A stretch of DNA of 64,000 nt from NCBI GenBank assembly GCA_035293985.1, contig DATGLS010000014.1, forward strand, positions 62,001 through 126,000, given 5' to 3'. This document shows positions 36,457-44,023 of this stretch, piece after piece; position 1 is the first letter of the stretch; every line of letters starts with the position of its first letter. The DNA is from JAVDCA01 sp035293985 (GTDB lineage: Bacteria; Pseudomonadota; Alphaproteobacteria; Rhizobiales; Xanthobacteraceae). Position numbers and translations under genes: made by a program. The notes under the pieces are model-generated. The model saw only the letters and a program-made list of their open reading frames with translations. It was not told the DNA's origin and searched no databases.

Positions 36457-37233
36457 TCAGGCGTCGAGCCGCATCGGCAGGCCGGCATCGGCCATGTACT
36501 GCTTGGCCTGCCGCACGGTGAATTCGCCGAAGTGGAAAATCGAGGCGGCGAGCACCGCCGTGGCGTGGCCGTCGCGGATGCCTTCGACCATGTGATCGAG
36601 ATTGCCGACCCCGCCCGAGGCGATCACCGGGACCGTCACGGCGTCGGCGATCGCGCGGGTGAGCGCGACGTCGAAACCACGGCGGGTGCCGTCGCGGTCC
36701 ATCGAGGTGAGGAGGATCTCGCCGGCGCCGAGCGCCACGACTTCCTTGGCGTAGGCGACCGCATCGAGACCCGTCGGCTTGCGCCCGCCGTGGGTGAAGA
36801 TTTCCCACCGGTCGGGCTCGCCCACCGCAGATACTTTCTTGGCGTCGATCGCGACGACGATGCACTGGTCGCCGAACTTCTCCGCCGCCTCCTTGACGAA
36901 GGCGCGGTTGCTCACCGCCGAGGTGTTGATCGACACCTTGTCGGCACCGGCGCGCAGCAGCGCGCGGATGTCCTCGATGGTGCGCACGCCGCCGCCGACC
37001 GTCACCGGCATGAAGCAGGCTTCGGCGGTACGGCGCACCACATCCAGCATGATGCCGCGGTTCTCGTGGCTCGCCGTGATGTCGAGGAAGGTGAGCTCGT
37101 CGGCGCCCGCCGCGTCATAGGCGATCGCCGCCTCGACCGGGTCGCCGGCATCGCGCAGGTTGACGAAATTGATGCCTTTGACGACGCGGCCGTCCTTCAC
37201 GTCGAGGCACGGGATGACGCGGACTTTGAACAT
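36457..37233 (-). CDS. hisF: Imidazole glycerol phosphate synthase cyclase subunit
   Basis: A 258-residue TIM barrel, normal for HisF. It begins MFKVRVIPCLDVKDGRVVKG with the first catalytic Asp (CLDVKDG), has FLDITAS, GGGVRT, VSINTSAV, the second catalytic Asp in LTSMDRDGT and the phosphate-binding IASGGVGN near the end. It pairs with HisH, which is not in the window; neither is hisA, usually just upstream in Rhizobiales. Upstream here lies an unrelated hypothetical gene, so the his cluster is split. The ATG at 37233 was chosen over 37263 by family length. Confidence 0.96.
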   Translation of the reverse strand: MFKVRVIPCLDVKDGRVVKGINFVNLRDAGDPVEAAIAYDAAGADELTFLDITASHENRGIMLDVVRRTAEACFMPVTVGGGVRTIEDIRALLRAGADKVSINTSAVSNRAFVKEAAEKFGDQCIVVAIDAKKVSAVGEPDRWEIFTHGGRKPTGLDAVAYAKEVVALGAGEILLTSMDRDGTRRGFDVALTRAIADAVTVPVIASGGVGNLDHMVEGIRDGHATAVLAASIFHFGEFTVRQAKQYMADAGLPMRLDA

Positions 37234-37321
37234 CAGAGCGAAGACCCACGGCCGCGCCGGCACCGTCGGCCGGCCGACCCGCCCATAGCGTGTCGGCCGG
37301 CCCGTGTCGACCTGCGCCGCT

Positions 37322-37813
37322 TCATCGCGCAGGTGCCGGCTTCGTCGAGGCCACCACCGGCGTCTGCACGGCCACGATCGTGAGCTCCCCGGCGGCCGAA
37401 AAGCGGGCGAACAGGCAGTAGCGATCGTAGTCCCAGCGCAGTTGCGAGACCAGGTCGGTGACCAGATCCGGCGGGCCGAGCTTGTCGATCAGCGCCTGGC
37501 GCGTGTCGCCAAAATGGAGCCCGAGGGGAAGCACACCCGCATATGGCGTGAATGAATTGCGCTTTTCGCCGTACAGGCGAATGTTCATGAGGACCAGCGC
37601 GCCGTCCGGATAGGAACGCGGCTGGACTTTCAACCTGGCGAGGATCTGAAAGGTCAGCTCGACGCCGAGCCGTTGGTTCTGCAGATAGCTCGCATAGTCG
37701 TCGACCGGGATCACGCGCGCCTTGGCGGCCGGAAATTGGAGCGCCGCGAGAAAATCCCGCAGCTGGGGTTCGCCCCAGTAGGCGCCGATGACCGACAGCA
37801 CATCGATGCTCAT
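37322..37813 (-). CDS. Hypothetical protein with a PLGLHFGDTR-type motif
   Basis: A 163-residue soluble protein without signal peptide, starting SIDVLSVIGAYWGEPQLRDFL. The segment VLPLGLHFGDTRQALIDKLG (about 104-123) followed by a Pro-Pro-Asp and later WDYDRYCLFARFS resembles small immunity-like or BLIP-fold proteins in which a GxxxGDxxxxVxxxLGxP helix follows a beta strand. I do not assign a function. ATG at 37813; the longer frame to 37930 has a Cys/Arg-rich, unlikely leader. It lies 88 bases ahead of hisF but need not share its promoter. Confidence 0.6.
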   Translation of the reverse strand: MSIDVLSVIGAYWGEPQLRDFLAALQFPAAKARVIPVDDYASYLQNQRLGVELTFQILARLKVQPRSYPDGALVLMNIRLYGEKRNSFTPYAGVLPLGLHFGDTRQALIDKLGPPDLVTDLVSQLRWDYDRYCLFARFSAAGELTIVAVQTPVVASTKPAPAR

Positions 37814-38262
37814 TCTCGTTCTCTGCCTATGGCACGCGCACCCCGACAGCGTGCAGCTGGTCACATGGACGATCGCCCGAAGCGCAAGCCGTGTTTCGGC
37901 GCCCCCCGGTGCGGATCGCGACATACCCACAGTGGTGGCGAATGGGCGCCTCCAGGTTCAGGTAAGCTAGCCGCTATCGAAGGCCGCCTGGTGTGATCGG
38001 CTCGTTGTCGTGTCCCGTCGACCTCTTTGAAACCGTTGCTGTTATCCCAGCTAGGTCACGTTGCCAGAATCGGTCACGGTATTTAGACGCCGGCGGCGCA
38101 CAATTCCGGCCTCCCGAGAGTGTGAAGAATGCGGGAGCCGTCGGGTGCTACGTTTGCGCCACGTCGATCAAGCGCGAGGCGTTTCCGCCCGCTCGCTGGG
38201 CGGCGCCTCCGGGCCGATCGCGGCCGCTTGATCCAACCAATGAGGATCGAGGAGGACCGCTC
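37814..38262. other. Divergent intergenic region, no gene seen
   Basis: These 449 bases separate a minus-strand hypothetical gene from the plus-strand DUF2189 gene. Frames here are shadows or long N-terminal extensions with Cys/Arg-rich, non-gene-like composition. The stretch around 38020-38090 is AT-richer than its surroundings and could hold promoters, but no clear sigma-factor pattern stood out. Confidence 0.5.
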
Positions 38263-39156
38263 ATGGCACAAGCACACATCCTGACCGGTGCGGGCGCGCA
38301 GCCCGTCGCACCCGTGGTTCGCCGCATCCACCCGGCCGATCTCGTCGCCGCGTTGCGCGCCGGCTGGAACGATTTCATGGCCATGCCGACGCACGCGATC
38401 TTCCTCTGCGCGATCTATCCGGTGGTCGGCATCGCCCTGGCGGGCCTCACGCTCGGCTATGCGATCATCCCCCTGCTCTTCCCGCTCGCCGCCGGGTTCG
38501 CACTGATCGGGCCGTTTGCCGCGGTCGGGCTCTACGAGCTGAGCCGCCGGCGCGAAGCAGGTCTCGATGCCTGGGCGAGCGATGCCCTCGACGTGCTGCG
38601 CTCGCCCTCGATCGGCGCCATCATGGCGCTCGGCGTGCTGCTCCTGATCATCTTCACGGGATGGATCGCGATCGCGCGCATGATCTACATCGACACCTTC
38701 GGCTATGCGGCGCCGGCCTCGTTCGGCGCCTTCATCCATGAGGTGCTCACCACCCGCGCCGGCTGGCACCTGATCGTGTGGGGCAACGGCATCGGCTTCT
38801 TGTTCGCTGTAGCGACGCTCACCACCGGCGCCATCTCGTTCCCGCTGCTGCTCGACCGCGACGTCGGCGCCTCGGTCGCGCTCCTGACCTCGATCCGTGT
38901 CGTCGTCGCCAACCCGCTCACCATGGCGCTCTGGGGACTGATCGTCGCGGCGCTGCTGGTGATCGGCTCGCTGCCGTTCTTCGTCGGGCTCGCCGTCACG
39001 ATGCCGCTGCTCGGGCACGCGACCTGGCATCTCTATCGCAAGGCGGTCGAGCCCGATCCGAACCCGCGGCCGGAGTATCGTCCGCGGCCGCGCGGCGCGC
39101 GCTACGCGGCCGATTTTCCGGCGGTGCTGCTGCCGTGGTACCGCGAGGATCGCTAG
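38263..39156 (+). CDS. DUF2189 integral membrane protein
   Basis: A 297-residue protein with about six membrane helices (near 40-60, 62-85, 115-138, 160-185, 190-210 and 218-245), matching the DUF2189 family. The motif VRRIHPADLVAALRAGWNDFM just before the first helix and GPFAAVGLYELSRRRE after the second are typical. ATG at 38263, eight bases after GGAGGA. The C-terminal tail is Pro/Arg-rich (PDPNPRPEYRPRPRG). The function is unknown. Its TAG stop is shared, through a CTAG tetranucleotide, with the convergent small gene. Confidence 0.8.
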   Translation: MAQAHILTGAGAQPVAPVVRRIHPADLVAALRAGWNDFMAMPTHAIFLCAIYPVVGIALAGLTLGYAIIPLLFPLAAGFALIGPFAAVGLYELSRRREAGLDAWASDALDVLRSPSIGAIMALGVLLLIIFTGWIAIARMIYIDTFGYAAPASFGAFIHEVLTTRAGWHLIVWGNGIGFLFAVATLTTGAISFPLLLDRDVGASVALLTSIRVVVANPLTMALWGLIVAALLVIGSLPFFVGLAVTMPLLGHATWHLYRKAVEPDPNPRPEYRPRPRGARYAADFPAVLLPWYREDR

Positions 39157-39419
39157 CCCGGCGAACGGAACGAGACCTGGGCAGGCGCGCCATGACGCGG
39201 CGAATTCGCCTCCGGCTGCGCAGGGGTCAATTCGCGTGAGATGACGGTGGCGAGCTGCTCGCGCCGGTGGAGCTCGATCTGGGCCCAGAGATGATGGCAG
39301 TGCCTGCGCAGCTGCTGGATCTGCAGCGACGTGTAGCCGCGAGCGGTGCCCGCGGCGATTTGCTGGCGCAGCGCGGCCAGCCGCTCTTCCAGGTCTTTCA
39401 CGTCTTTCAGTTCAGGCAT
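39153..39419 (-). CDS. Small helical hypothetical protein
   Basis: An 88-residue protein. The first 60 residues are charged and helical (MPELKDVKDLEERLAALRQQ, then LQIQQLRRHCHHLWAQIELHRREQ), suggesting a coiled coil; the end is Pro/Ser-rich and disordered. The ATG at 39419 is favoured because the upstream part of the frame is low-complexity and antisense to csbD. The ribosome-binding site is weak (CGAGATTGG). Its stop shares CTAG with the DUF2189 gene, so the two transcripts converge with a four-base overlap. I do not recognise the family. Confidence 0.55.
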   Translation of the reverse strand: MPELKDVKDLEERLAALRQQIAAGTARGYTSLQIQQLRRHCHHLWAQIELHRREQLATVISRELTPAQPEANSPRHGAPAQVSFRSPG

Positions 39420-39769
39420 CGCCAATCTCGAATCAGCGCTACCCCCCGCAAGCGACCATTCCAAGCGACAGCTATTAAGGGAAAGTAAGTTTTCACCGCA
39501 GGCGATAAAGTTCTCAGTATAGTCTGAGTTGCGACTTATAAGCGTTGCCGAGAGGCTGGGGAGCATCATCCGAAAACCCCCAGCGGCTGATATCGGCTCG
39601 GACGCCGGTGCCGAGTTCGGGCAGTGTGAGCGGAATCGCGGCGCGGTCCGATCGATCCCTCGTATCCTTTGTTGGCCGGCTGGGTGGGTAAAAGCCGCGA
39701 GCGACGACAGCTCAGCTGCGTCCCGTTTTGCGCGGTATGGCACCGAAGTTCCGCCCAGCGCACTCGCGG
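39420..39769. other. Intergenic region upstream of csbD, no gene seen
   Basis: The stretch is clearly less GC-rich than its neighbours (39470-39545 especially). It contains the small inverted repeat CTCAG-N6-CTGAG at 39513-39528, which might be an operator or promoter part for the divergent helical protein gene. Apart from that and the EcfG-type promoter at its right end I see nothing coding. Confidence 0.45.
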
Positions 39770-39794
39770 GGAACGACCCCCCTGCCGGTGCGTT
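39770..39794 (+). promoter_or_regulatory. EcfG-type general-stress promoter for csbD
   Basis: GGAAC at 39770-39774, a spacer of 16 bases, and CGTT at 39791-39794 match exactly the alphaproteobacterial EcfG promoter pattern GGAAC-N16/17-CGTT. It ends 25 bases before the csbD start codon and 17 bases before the AAGGAGG-like ribosome-binding site. csbD genes are common members of the general stress regulon, which supports the call. Confidence 0.8.
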
Positions 39795-39819
39795 GTCCTT
39801 GCAACACAAGGAGGACCTT

Positions 39820-39999
39820 ATGGATCGTGAACATGTGAAGGGCGCTGCCGATAAGGCGAAGGGCGCCATCAAGGACGCCGCCGGCAAGCTCACGGGCGAC
39901 CGTGAGTTGCAGAGCGAAGGAAAGATGGACAAGGCGAAGGGCGACCTCCACAACGCCGCCGGCGACGTAAAGGACGCGTTTCGCAACGCCACGAAATGA
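39820..39999 (+). CDS. csbD: CsbD-family stress protein
   Basis: A 59-residue, very hydrophilic helical protein: MDREHVKGAADKAKGAI..DAAGKLTGDRELQSEGKMDKAKGDLHN. The repeated KAKG/DAAGK pattern and Lys/Ala/Gly/Asp composition are typical of the CsbD family, stress-induced in many bacteria; its biochemical role is unclear. The ATG follows AAGGAGGACCTT, a near-perfect ribosome-binding site. The EcfG promoter 26 bases upstream and a strong terminator 47 bases downstream define a complete single-gene stress unit. Confidence 0.92.
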   Translation: MDREHVKGAADKAKGAIKDAAGKLTGDRELQSEGKMDKAKGDLHNAAGDVKDAFRNATK

Positions 40000-40045
40000 C
40001 GCACTGCGCGCTCGGTGGGCTTTCGTTAGAAAGCCCCGACGAGAA

Positions 40046-40075
40046 AATAAAGCCGCCCTCCGGGGCGGCTTTATT
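40046..40075. terminator. Bidirectional intrinsic terminator after csbD
   Basis: AATAAAGCCGCCC, a four-base TCCG loop, then GGGCGGCTTTATT: a perfect 13-base inverted repeat with a GC-rich core and A/T-rich flanks on both sides. It ends the csbD transcript and could also stop transcription from the right. Confidence 0.88.
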
Positions 40076-40259
40076 GTTTCCGTTTGAGAGATGATGCACC
40101 GTCGGGGGTCGGCCGAAACGATGGCCTCTTTCTCGGCCAAGTCGATGATACCCTAAACGCTTCGTAAAGTCGTCCGGCTTAGTCTCCGATTCGCTGCCGT
40201 CCCGGCATCGCGATAACGGTCCGGTGGTCTGCAAATCGACGGCCCCGGCGGAGGCTTTG

Positions 40260-40361
40260 ATGCGCGATTGGATCATGCTGGCGGTGCCGCTACTCGTCGT
40301 CCTCTATTTTCTGATCAAGCCGAGTCATTTCCATGCCTTCGTGGCGTGGGCGACGCAGTAG
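40260..40361 (+). CDS. Tiny single-helix membrane protein (33 residues)
   Basis: The ATG at 40260 follows GGCGGAGGC and opens a 33-residue frame ending in TAG. The product is MRDWIMLAVPLLVVLYFLIK followed by PSHFHAFVAWATQ, one hydrophobic helix with a charged start and a Lys/His-rich C-terminal side. The form (short amphiphilic start, VPLLVVLYFL, then KPSHFHAFVAW) is what I would expect of the small membrane proteins found in Rhizobiales near stress genes. The function is unknown; it may modulate a larger membrane partner. Confidence 0.6.
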   Translation: MRDWIMLAVPLLVVLYFLIKPSHFHAFVAWATQ

Positions 40362-40384
40362 GAGCAGACCGGTCTGGCGACGCT

Positions 40385-40563
40385 TCAACGGCGACGGCAT
40401 CCAATATCGACCGTCGGCGCTTCGATCCAGCGGATCGCATTGCAGTTGCTGCAGCCAAGGATGCGATAACCGGGCCGGCTTCCGAGCGAGGCAGGACATT
40501 CAGCAACTGCATCGCTCCCCCGCATCGCTCGCAGGCGGGTGGCGGCGTTTCCTCGGAACTCAT
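40385..40563 (-). pseudogene. Frameshifted small zinc-ribbon protein
   Basis: Reading from the ATG at 40563 gives SSEETPPPACERCGGAMQLL...SEAGPV, with a Cys-X2-Cys pair. It then loses the expected pattern. In the next frame the sequence continues GYRILGCSNCNAIRWIEAPT to a stop at 40385, giving the second Cys-X2-Cys pair. Joining the frames near 40469-40475 (the CCGGGCC run) restores a protein of about 59 residues with two CxxC knuckles, like the small zinc-ribbon proteins of alphaproteobacteria. One inserted base (or two deleted) explains the break. It is either a real mutation or a base-calling error. Confidence 0.6.
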
Positions 40564-40847
40564 TGTCTGCTTTCAACCTCGCTGTTTTGTGGGAATGCCA
40601 CCGCGGGGCGGGAGGTTTCATGCAGCCGACTCGCGCTGCGTCTGCAATTGGTGCCGGGCTGCCGCCGGAAGCGACGAAGCTGGCCGGCCTGCTAATTTGC
40701 TTGTCGCTTGTCGCTTGTTGCTTGTTGCTCAAGGCTGACGCCGAGGAGCTGCGCAAACTGGCAGCGGGATGGCGACCGCGCACGAAGAATCTTTGATCAC
40801 GCAAGCCTCGCCACACGGCGGAGGCCTTCTCCATGCCGACTGATCTT
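40564..40847. other. Intergenic region with a 7-base tandem repeat
   Basis: No convincing gene lies here. At about 40697-40730 the 7-base unit GCTTGTC/GCTTGTT is repeated four times in a row, a small minisatellite. Frames crossing it give Leu/Ala/Cys-rich runs that look membrane-like by chance. Confidence 0.5.
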
Positions 40848-43226
40848 TCAGTCGGTGCCGTCGATGGCTGGGCCCGCGCGTGACCCGCGCAGCGGGACGA
40901 CGTTCGTCGCCGGCGGTTGCTTGGCGCCCGCGATCATGCGCGCGACGGTGCGGCTCAGTTCAGGGAGCGAGTACGGCTTGTGCATGACCGGAAACTCCGC
41001 CGGGGCCGCGCCGAGCGACTCACTGAAACCGGTCACGAGAAGGACCGGAAGCTCTGGCTTGCGACTGCGCAACGCGCGGGCGAGCCCGATCCCGTCCATG
41101 CTGCCCGCCATGACGATGTCGCTCAACAGAAGGTCGAAATCGCGTGCGGCGAGAGCGTCGAGCGCCGCGTCCGCGCTCGCCACGGCTTGCACCTCATAGC
41201 CGAGTTGCTCGAGCATCGAAACGTTGGCGGCGGCGACCTCCGGATTATCCTCCACCACCAGCACGCTTCCGCCGTCCGCCGCCGCGACGTCGGAACCTTC
41301 ACGCTTCTGGCGAGGCTCGTGCGTCCGCGGCAGATAAAGCGTCACGGTCGTCCCCCGTCCCAACTCGCTCGCGATCGTGACGGTGCCGCCTGATTGGTGC
41401 GCGAAGCCGTAGACCTGAGACAGGCCGAGGCCACTGCCCTTGTTCGGCCCCTTGGTCGTGAAGAACGGGTCGAACACCTTGGTGATGACATCCGGCGCGA
41501 TGCCGAGCCCCGTATCGCTGATGCGCAACGCGACGAACTCGCCGCCGATGCGCACCGGCGTGTCGTCGCGGTCGAGCACGACGTTCTCGGCCACGATCGA
41601 GATCGTCCCGCCGTCCGGCATGGCGTCGCGGGCATTGAGGACGATGTTCACCAACGCGAGCTCCAACTCGCTGGCATCGACCTTCACGGTCCACACCCCC
41701 GGATCGACCGTCGTGATCAGGCGCGCGGTCTCGCCCGTCGAGCTCGACAACATCGCCCGAAATGCCTCGATCCGTTCGCCAAGCTCCACCACGACCGGAT
41801 TGGAGGGTTGTCGGCGTGCGAACGTCAGGAGCTGGCGCGTCAGCGTCGCGCCGCGGTGAGCGGCGAGCTCGATAGCCCGGGCGGCGCGCATCAGCTTGGG
41901 GTCGTCGGCGGCTCCCTTCAGGATCGTTTGGACGTGGCCGCCGACGACCATCAAGAGATTGTTGAAGTCGTGTGCGACGCCGCCGGTGAGCTGGCCCAGG
42001 GCGTCCATCTTCTGCGCATGCGCGCGCTGCGCCTGCGCCTCCTGCAGCGCCATCTGCGCGTCGCGGCGCTCGGTGATATCGCGCGTGATCTTGGCAAAGC
42101 CAACCAGATCGCCGTTCTCGTCGCGGATCGGGTCGAGCACCACGCTCGCCCAGAACAGGGTGCCGTCCTTGCGCACGCGCCATGCCTCGGTCTCGAACCG
42201 ACCTTCGGTGGCGGCGGTATAGAGGGCGCGGGTCGGGATGCCGGCTGCCCGATCGCGCTCGGTATAGAAGCGGGAAAAATGCTGACCGATGACTTCGTCG
42301 GCCGTGTAACCCTTGATGCGCTCGGCCCCGGCGTTCCAGCTGGTGATGATGCCGTTGGGATCGAGCATGTACAGCGCATAATCGGTGACGTTGCTGACCA
42401 GCAGGCGGAATTGCCGCTCACTGTCGCGCAGCGTCTCGTGCGCGGAACGGCGCTCCGTGATGTCCCGCGTGACCTTTGCGAACCCTTCGAGCTCGCCGTC
42501 GGCGTTCCGGATCACGTGCACCACGGCCGAGCCCCAAAAGCGGCTGCCGTCCTTGCGCACGCTCCAGCCCTCTCCCTCGAAGCGGCCCGTCCGGATCGCC
42601 TGCTCGAGGACACGGCCCGGAAGCCCGGTGATCCGATCCTCCTTGGTGTAGAGTCTCGAGAAATGCTGGCCGACGACCTCGGCGGCCGCATAACCGTGGA
42701 GTCGCTCGGCGCCCGAATTCCAGTTGGTGATCAGTCCGCTTGGGTCGAGCATGTAGATCGCGTAATCGGTCACGCCGTCGACGAGGAGATGGAAGCGACG
42801 CTCGCTTTCCAGGAGCGCGGCCTGGGCCGCCATTCGCTCGGTGATATCGCGTGTGACCTTGGCAAAGCCGATCAGGGTGCCTTGCGCATCGCGCACCGGC
42901 TGAATGATGGCGTTCGCCCAGAAGCGCTGGCCGTCCTTGCGAACGCGCCAGCCCTCTTCTTCGTGACGTCCGGCCGTCCTGGCCATGCCGAGGATTCGCT
43001 CCGGCAGCCCGCTCGCCCGATCCTCGGGGGTGAAGAAGCGCGAGAAATGCTGCCCGATGATCTCGATCGCCCGATAGCCCTTGATCCGCTCGGCGCCCGT
43101 ATTCCAGGTCCTCACGAAGCCGTCGGGGTCGAGCATGTAGATCGCATAATCCGCGACAGCATCGATCAGCAGATCGAGGTGGCTCGCCTCCAAGATGGGT
43201 TGCTTCCCGCTGTATGATGATGGCAT
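40848..43226 (-). CDS. Triple-PAS hybrid histidine kinase with C-terminal receiver
   Basis: A 792-residue soluble kinase. Three PAS domains of nearly the same sequence occupy about 20-130, 146-258 and 274-386, each with DYAIYMLDP, W-N-x-GAER..GY, GQHFSR and VRKDG. Then HisKA with GQLTGGVAHDFNNLL (His419), HATPase (NARDAMPDGG, DTGLGIAPD, GSGLGLSQVYG) and a receiver (LVVEDNPE, Asp in LLLSDIVM). This NtrB-like AHDFNN kinase class recurs four times in the island. The ATG at 43226 is the likely start, though its ribosome-binding site is weak; a GTG or ATG up to 43343 is possible. No EcfG promoter was found upstream. Confidence 0.92.
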   Translation of the reverse strand: MPSSYSGKQPILEASHLDLLIDAVADYAIYMLDPDGFVRTWNTGAERIKGYRAIEIIGQHFSRFFTPEDRASGLPERILGMARTAGRHEEEGWRVRKDGQRFWANAIIQPVRDAQGTLIGFAKVTRDITERMAAQAALLESERRFHLLVDGVTDYAIYMLDPSGLITNWNSGAERLHGYAAAEVVGQHFSRLYTKEDRITGLPGRVLEQAIRTGRFEGEGWSVRKDGSRFWGSAVVHVIRNADGELEGFAKVTRDITERRSAHETLRDSERQFRLLVSNVTDYALYMLDPNGIITSWNAGAERIKGYTADEVIGQHFSRFYTERDRAAGIPTRALYTAATEGRFETEAWRVRKDGTLFWASVVLDPIRDENGDLVGFAKITRDITERRDAQMALQEAQAQRAHAQKMDALGQLTGGVAHDFNNLLMVVGGHVQTILKGAADDPKLMRAARAIELAAHRGATLTRQLLTFARRQPSNPVVVELGERIEAFRAMLSSSTGETARLITTVDPGVWTVKVDASELELALVNIVLNARDAMPDGGTISIVAENVVLDRDDTPVRIGGEFVALRISDTGLGIAPDVITKVFDPFFTTKGPNKGSGLGLSQVYGFAHQSGGTVTIASELGRGTTVTLYLPRTHEPRQKREGSDVAAADGGSVLVVEDNPEVAAANVSMLEQLGYEVQAVASADAALDALAARDFDLLLSDIVMAGSMDGIGLARALRSRKPELPVLLVTGFSESLGAAPAEFPVMHKPYSLPELSRTVARMIAGAKQPPATNVVPLRGSRAGPAIDGTD

Positions 43227-43337
43227 CTTCGGAGCCCACTGCCGGCGGCTCACCGGAGGCGCAGGAACCTTAGCCGTTGCGTCCCGGCCATCGCGATGAT
43301 AGGCCGACACTGACGGCCTTGCAACCGAGTGGCACTT

Positions 43338-43670
43338 ATGCATCCGAGTTTCTACCCTTCGTGCGATGCCTCGCGATCGATGTTGCTTGCATTCGAGCTC
43401 TATGACTTCGCGGCAGGAAACGATGCCGACGGTGGCGAAGCCCAGCCGGCGCCTTTCGACCGGCGAACGGCGGCGCGCGAGGATCTACCCTACCGGGTGG
43501 AACTCTGGGACGCGGCCAGGAGCGGAGTCGAGCAAGTGCTCGCGGTTACTGCCAATGCCGGTATCGGTTACGCGGCCTATTATGCGGCGACGCGCGAGCA
43601 TCCGGATCGCTACATCACGCTCCGGCACAAAAGCCTGATCGTCTCGCGTTGGAATGGCCCCGATAACTAG
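43338..43670 (+). CDS. Small hypothetical protein, paralogue of the next gene
   Basis: A 110-residue soluble protein. The C-terminal 60 residues start LPYRVELWDAARSGVEQVLAV and end YITLRHKSLIVSRW; the following gene repeats this layout (LPYRVELW..., RRITLREGTRVIAD). So the two are tandem paralogues of an alpha/beta fold of about 60 residues; the N-terminal part here (FELYDFAAGNDADGGEAQPA) is extra. ATG at 43338 or 43380 could be the start. It is divergent from the triple-PAS kinase and the first gene of a plus-strand series leading to the FIST/kinase pair. The family is unknown to me. Confidence 0.6.
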   Translation: MHPSFYPSCDASRSMLLAFELYDFAAGNDADGGEAQPAPFDRRTAAREDLPYRVELWDAARSGVEQVLAVTANAGIGYAAYYAATREHPDRYITLRHKSLIVSRWNGPDN

Positions 43671-43709
43671 CCGGGGCGCGTGCGGGTCATGGAATTGGGC
43701 AGGGTTGCA

Positions 43710-43928
43710 ATGTCAGGGACCTCCACGCCGCAAGAGCCGCTGGAAGAGCTCCCCTATCGGGTCGAGCTGTGGCACGTCGATGGGGTCAATACCCTCGAGC
43801 GGGTGCTCGCCCGTGCCGTCAATCTGCACCTCGCCCGCGCCATCTTCAAAGCGGCGGCCGAGGAGAATCCCAAGCGCCGGATCACCCTGCGCGAGGGGAC
43901 GCGCGTCATCGCGGACACCTCCGGCTAA
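43710..43928 (+). CDS. Small hypothetical protein, paralogue of the previous gene
   Basis: A 72-residue soluble protein: SGTSTPQEPLEELPYRVELW, a helix LERVLARAVNLHLARAIFKA, then RRITLREGTRVIADTSG. It aligns with the C-terminal half of the product of 43338-43670 and lacks its N-terminal extension. Beta-helix-beta arrangement is likely. The ATG at 43710 follows AGGG by five bases; an in-frame GTG at 43680 or ATG at 43689 is possible. It lies about 40 bases after its paralogue and about 30 bases before the FIST promoter. Confidence 0.6.
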   Translation: MSGTSTPQEPLEELPYRVELWHVDGVNTLERVLARAVNLHLARAIFKAAAEENPKRRITLREGTRVIADTSG

Positions 43929-43960
43929 TAGGCCGGCGTGCGGCTGTCCTGAGCGTCCTT

Positions 43961-43986
43961 GGAACCTTTTCTTCTCAGGGGACGTT
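43961..43986 (+). promoter_or_regulatory. EcfG-type promoter for the FIST/kinase unit
   Basis: GGAAC at 43961-43965, a 17-base spacer and CGTT at 43983-43986 match the general-stress pattern. It ends 37 bases before the FIST start codon, so the sensor pair should be stress-induced. Confidence 0.7.
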
Positions 43987-44023
43987 GTTGGGAGCTGCCG
44001 TACAGGGGGACGTCCGGGGTCTC

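Noticed and set aside
39420..40004. N-terminal extension of the small helical protein to 40004
   Set aside because: This part is Ser/Ala-rich, antisense to csbD and unlike a real protein.
40539..40796. Membrane-like frame crossing the 7-base repeat
   Set aside because: Its hydrophobic run is produced by the tandem repeat and there is no ribosome-binding site.
43272..43297. GGAAC near the triple-PAS kinase as an EcfG site
   Set aside because: At 16-17 bases spacing no CGTT follows; the CGTT present is only seven bases away, and the orientation is away from the kinase.
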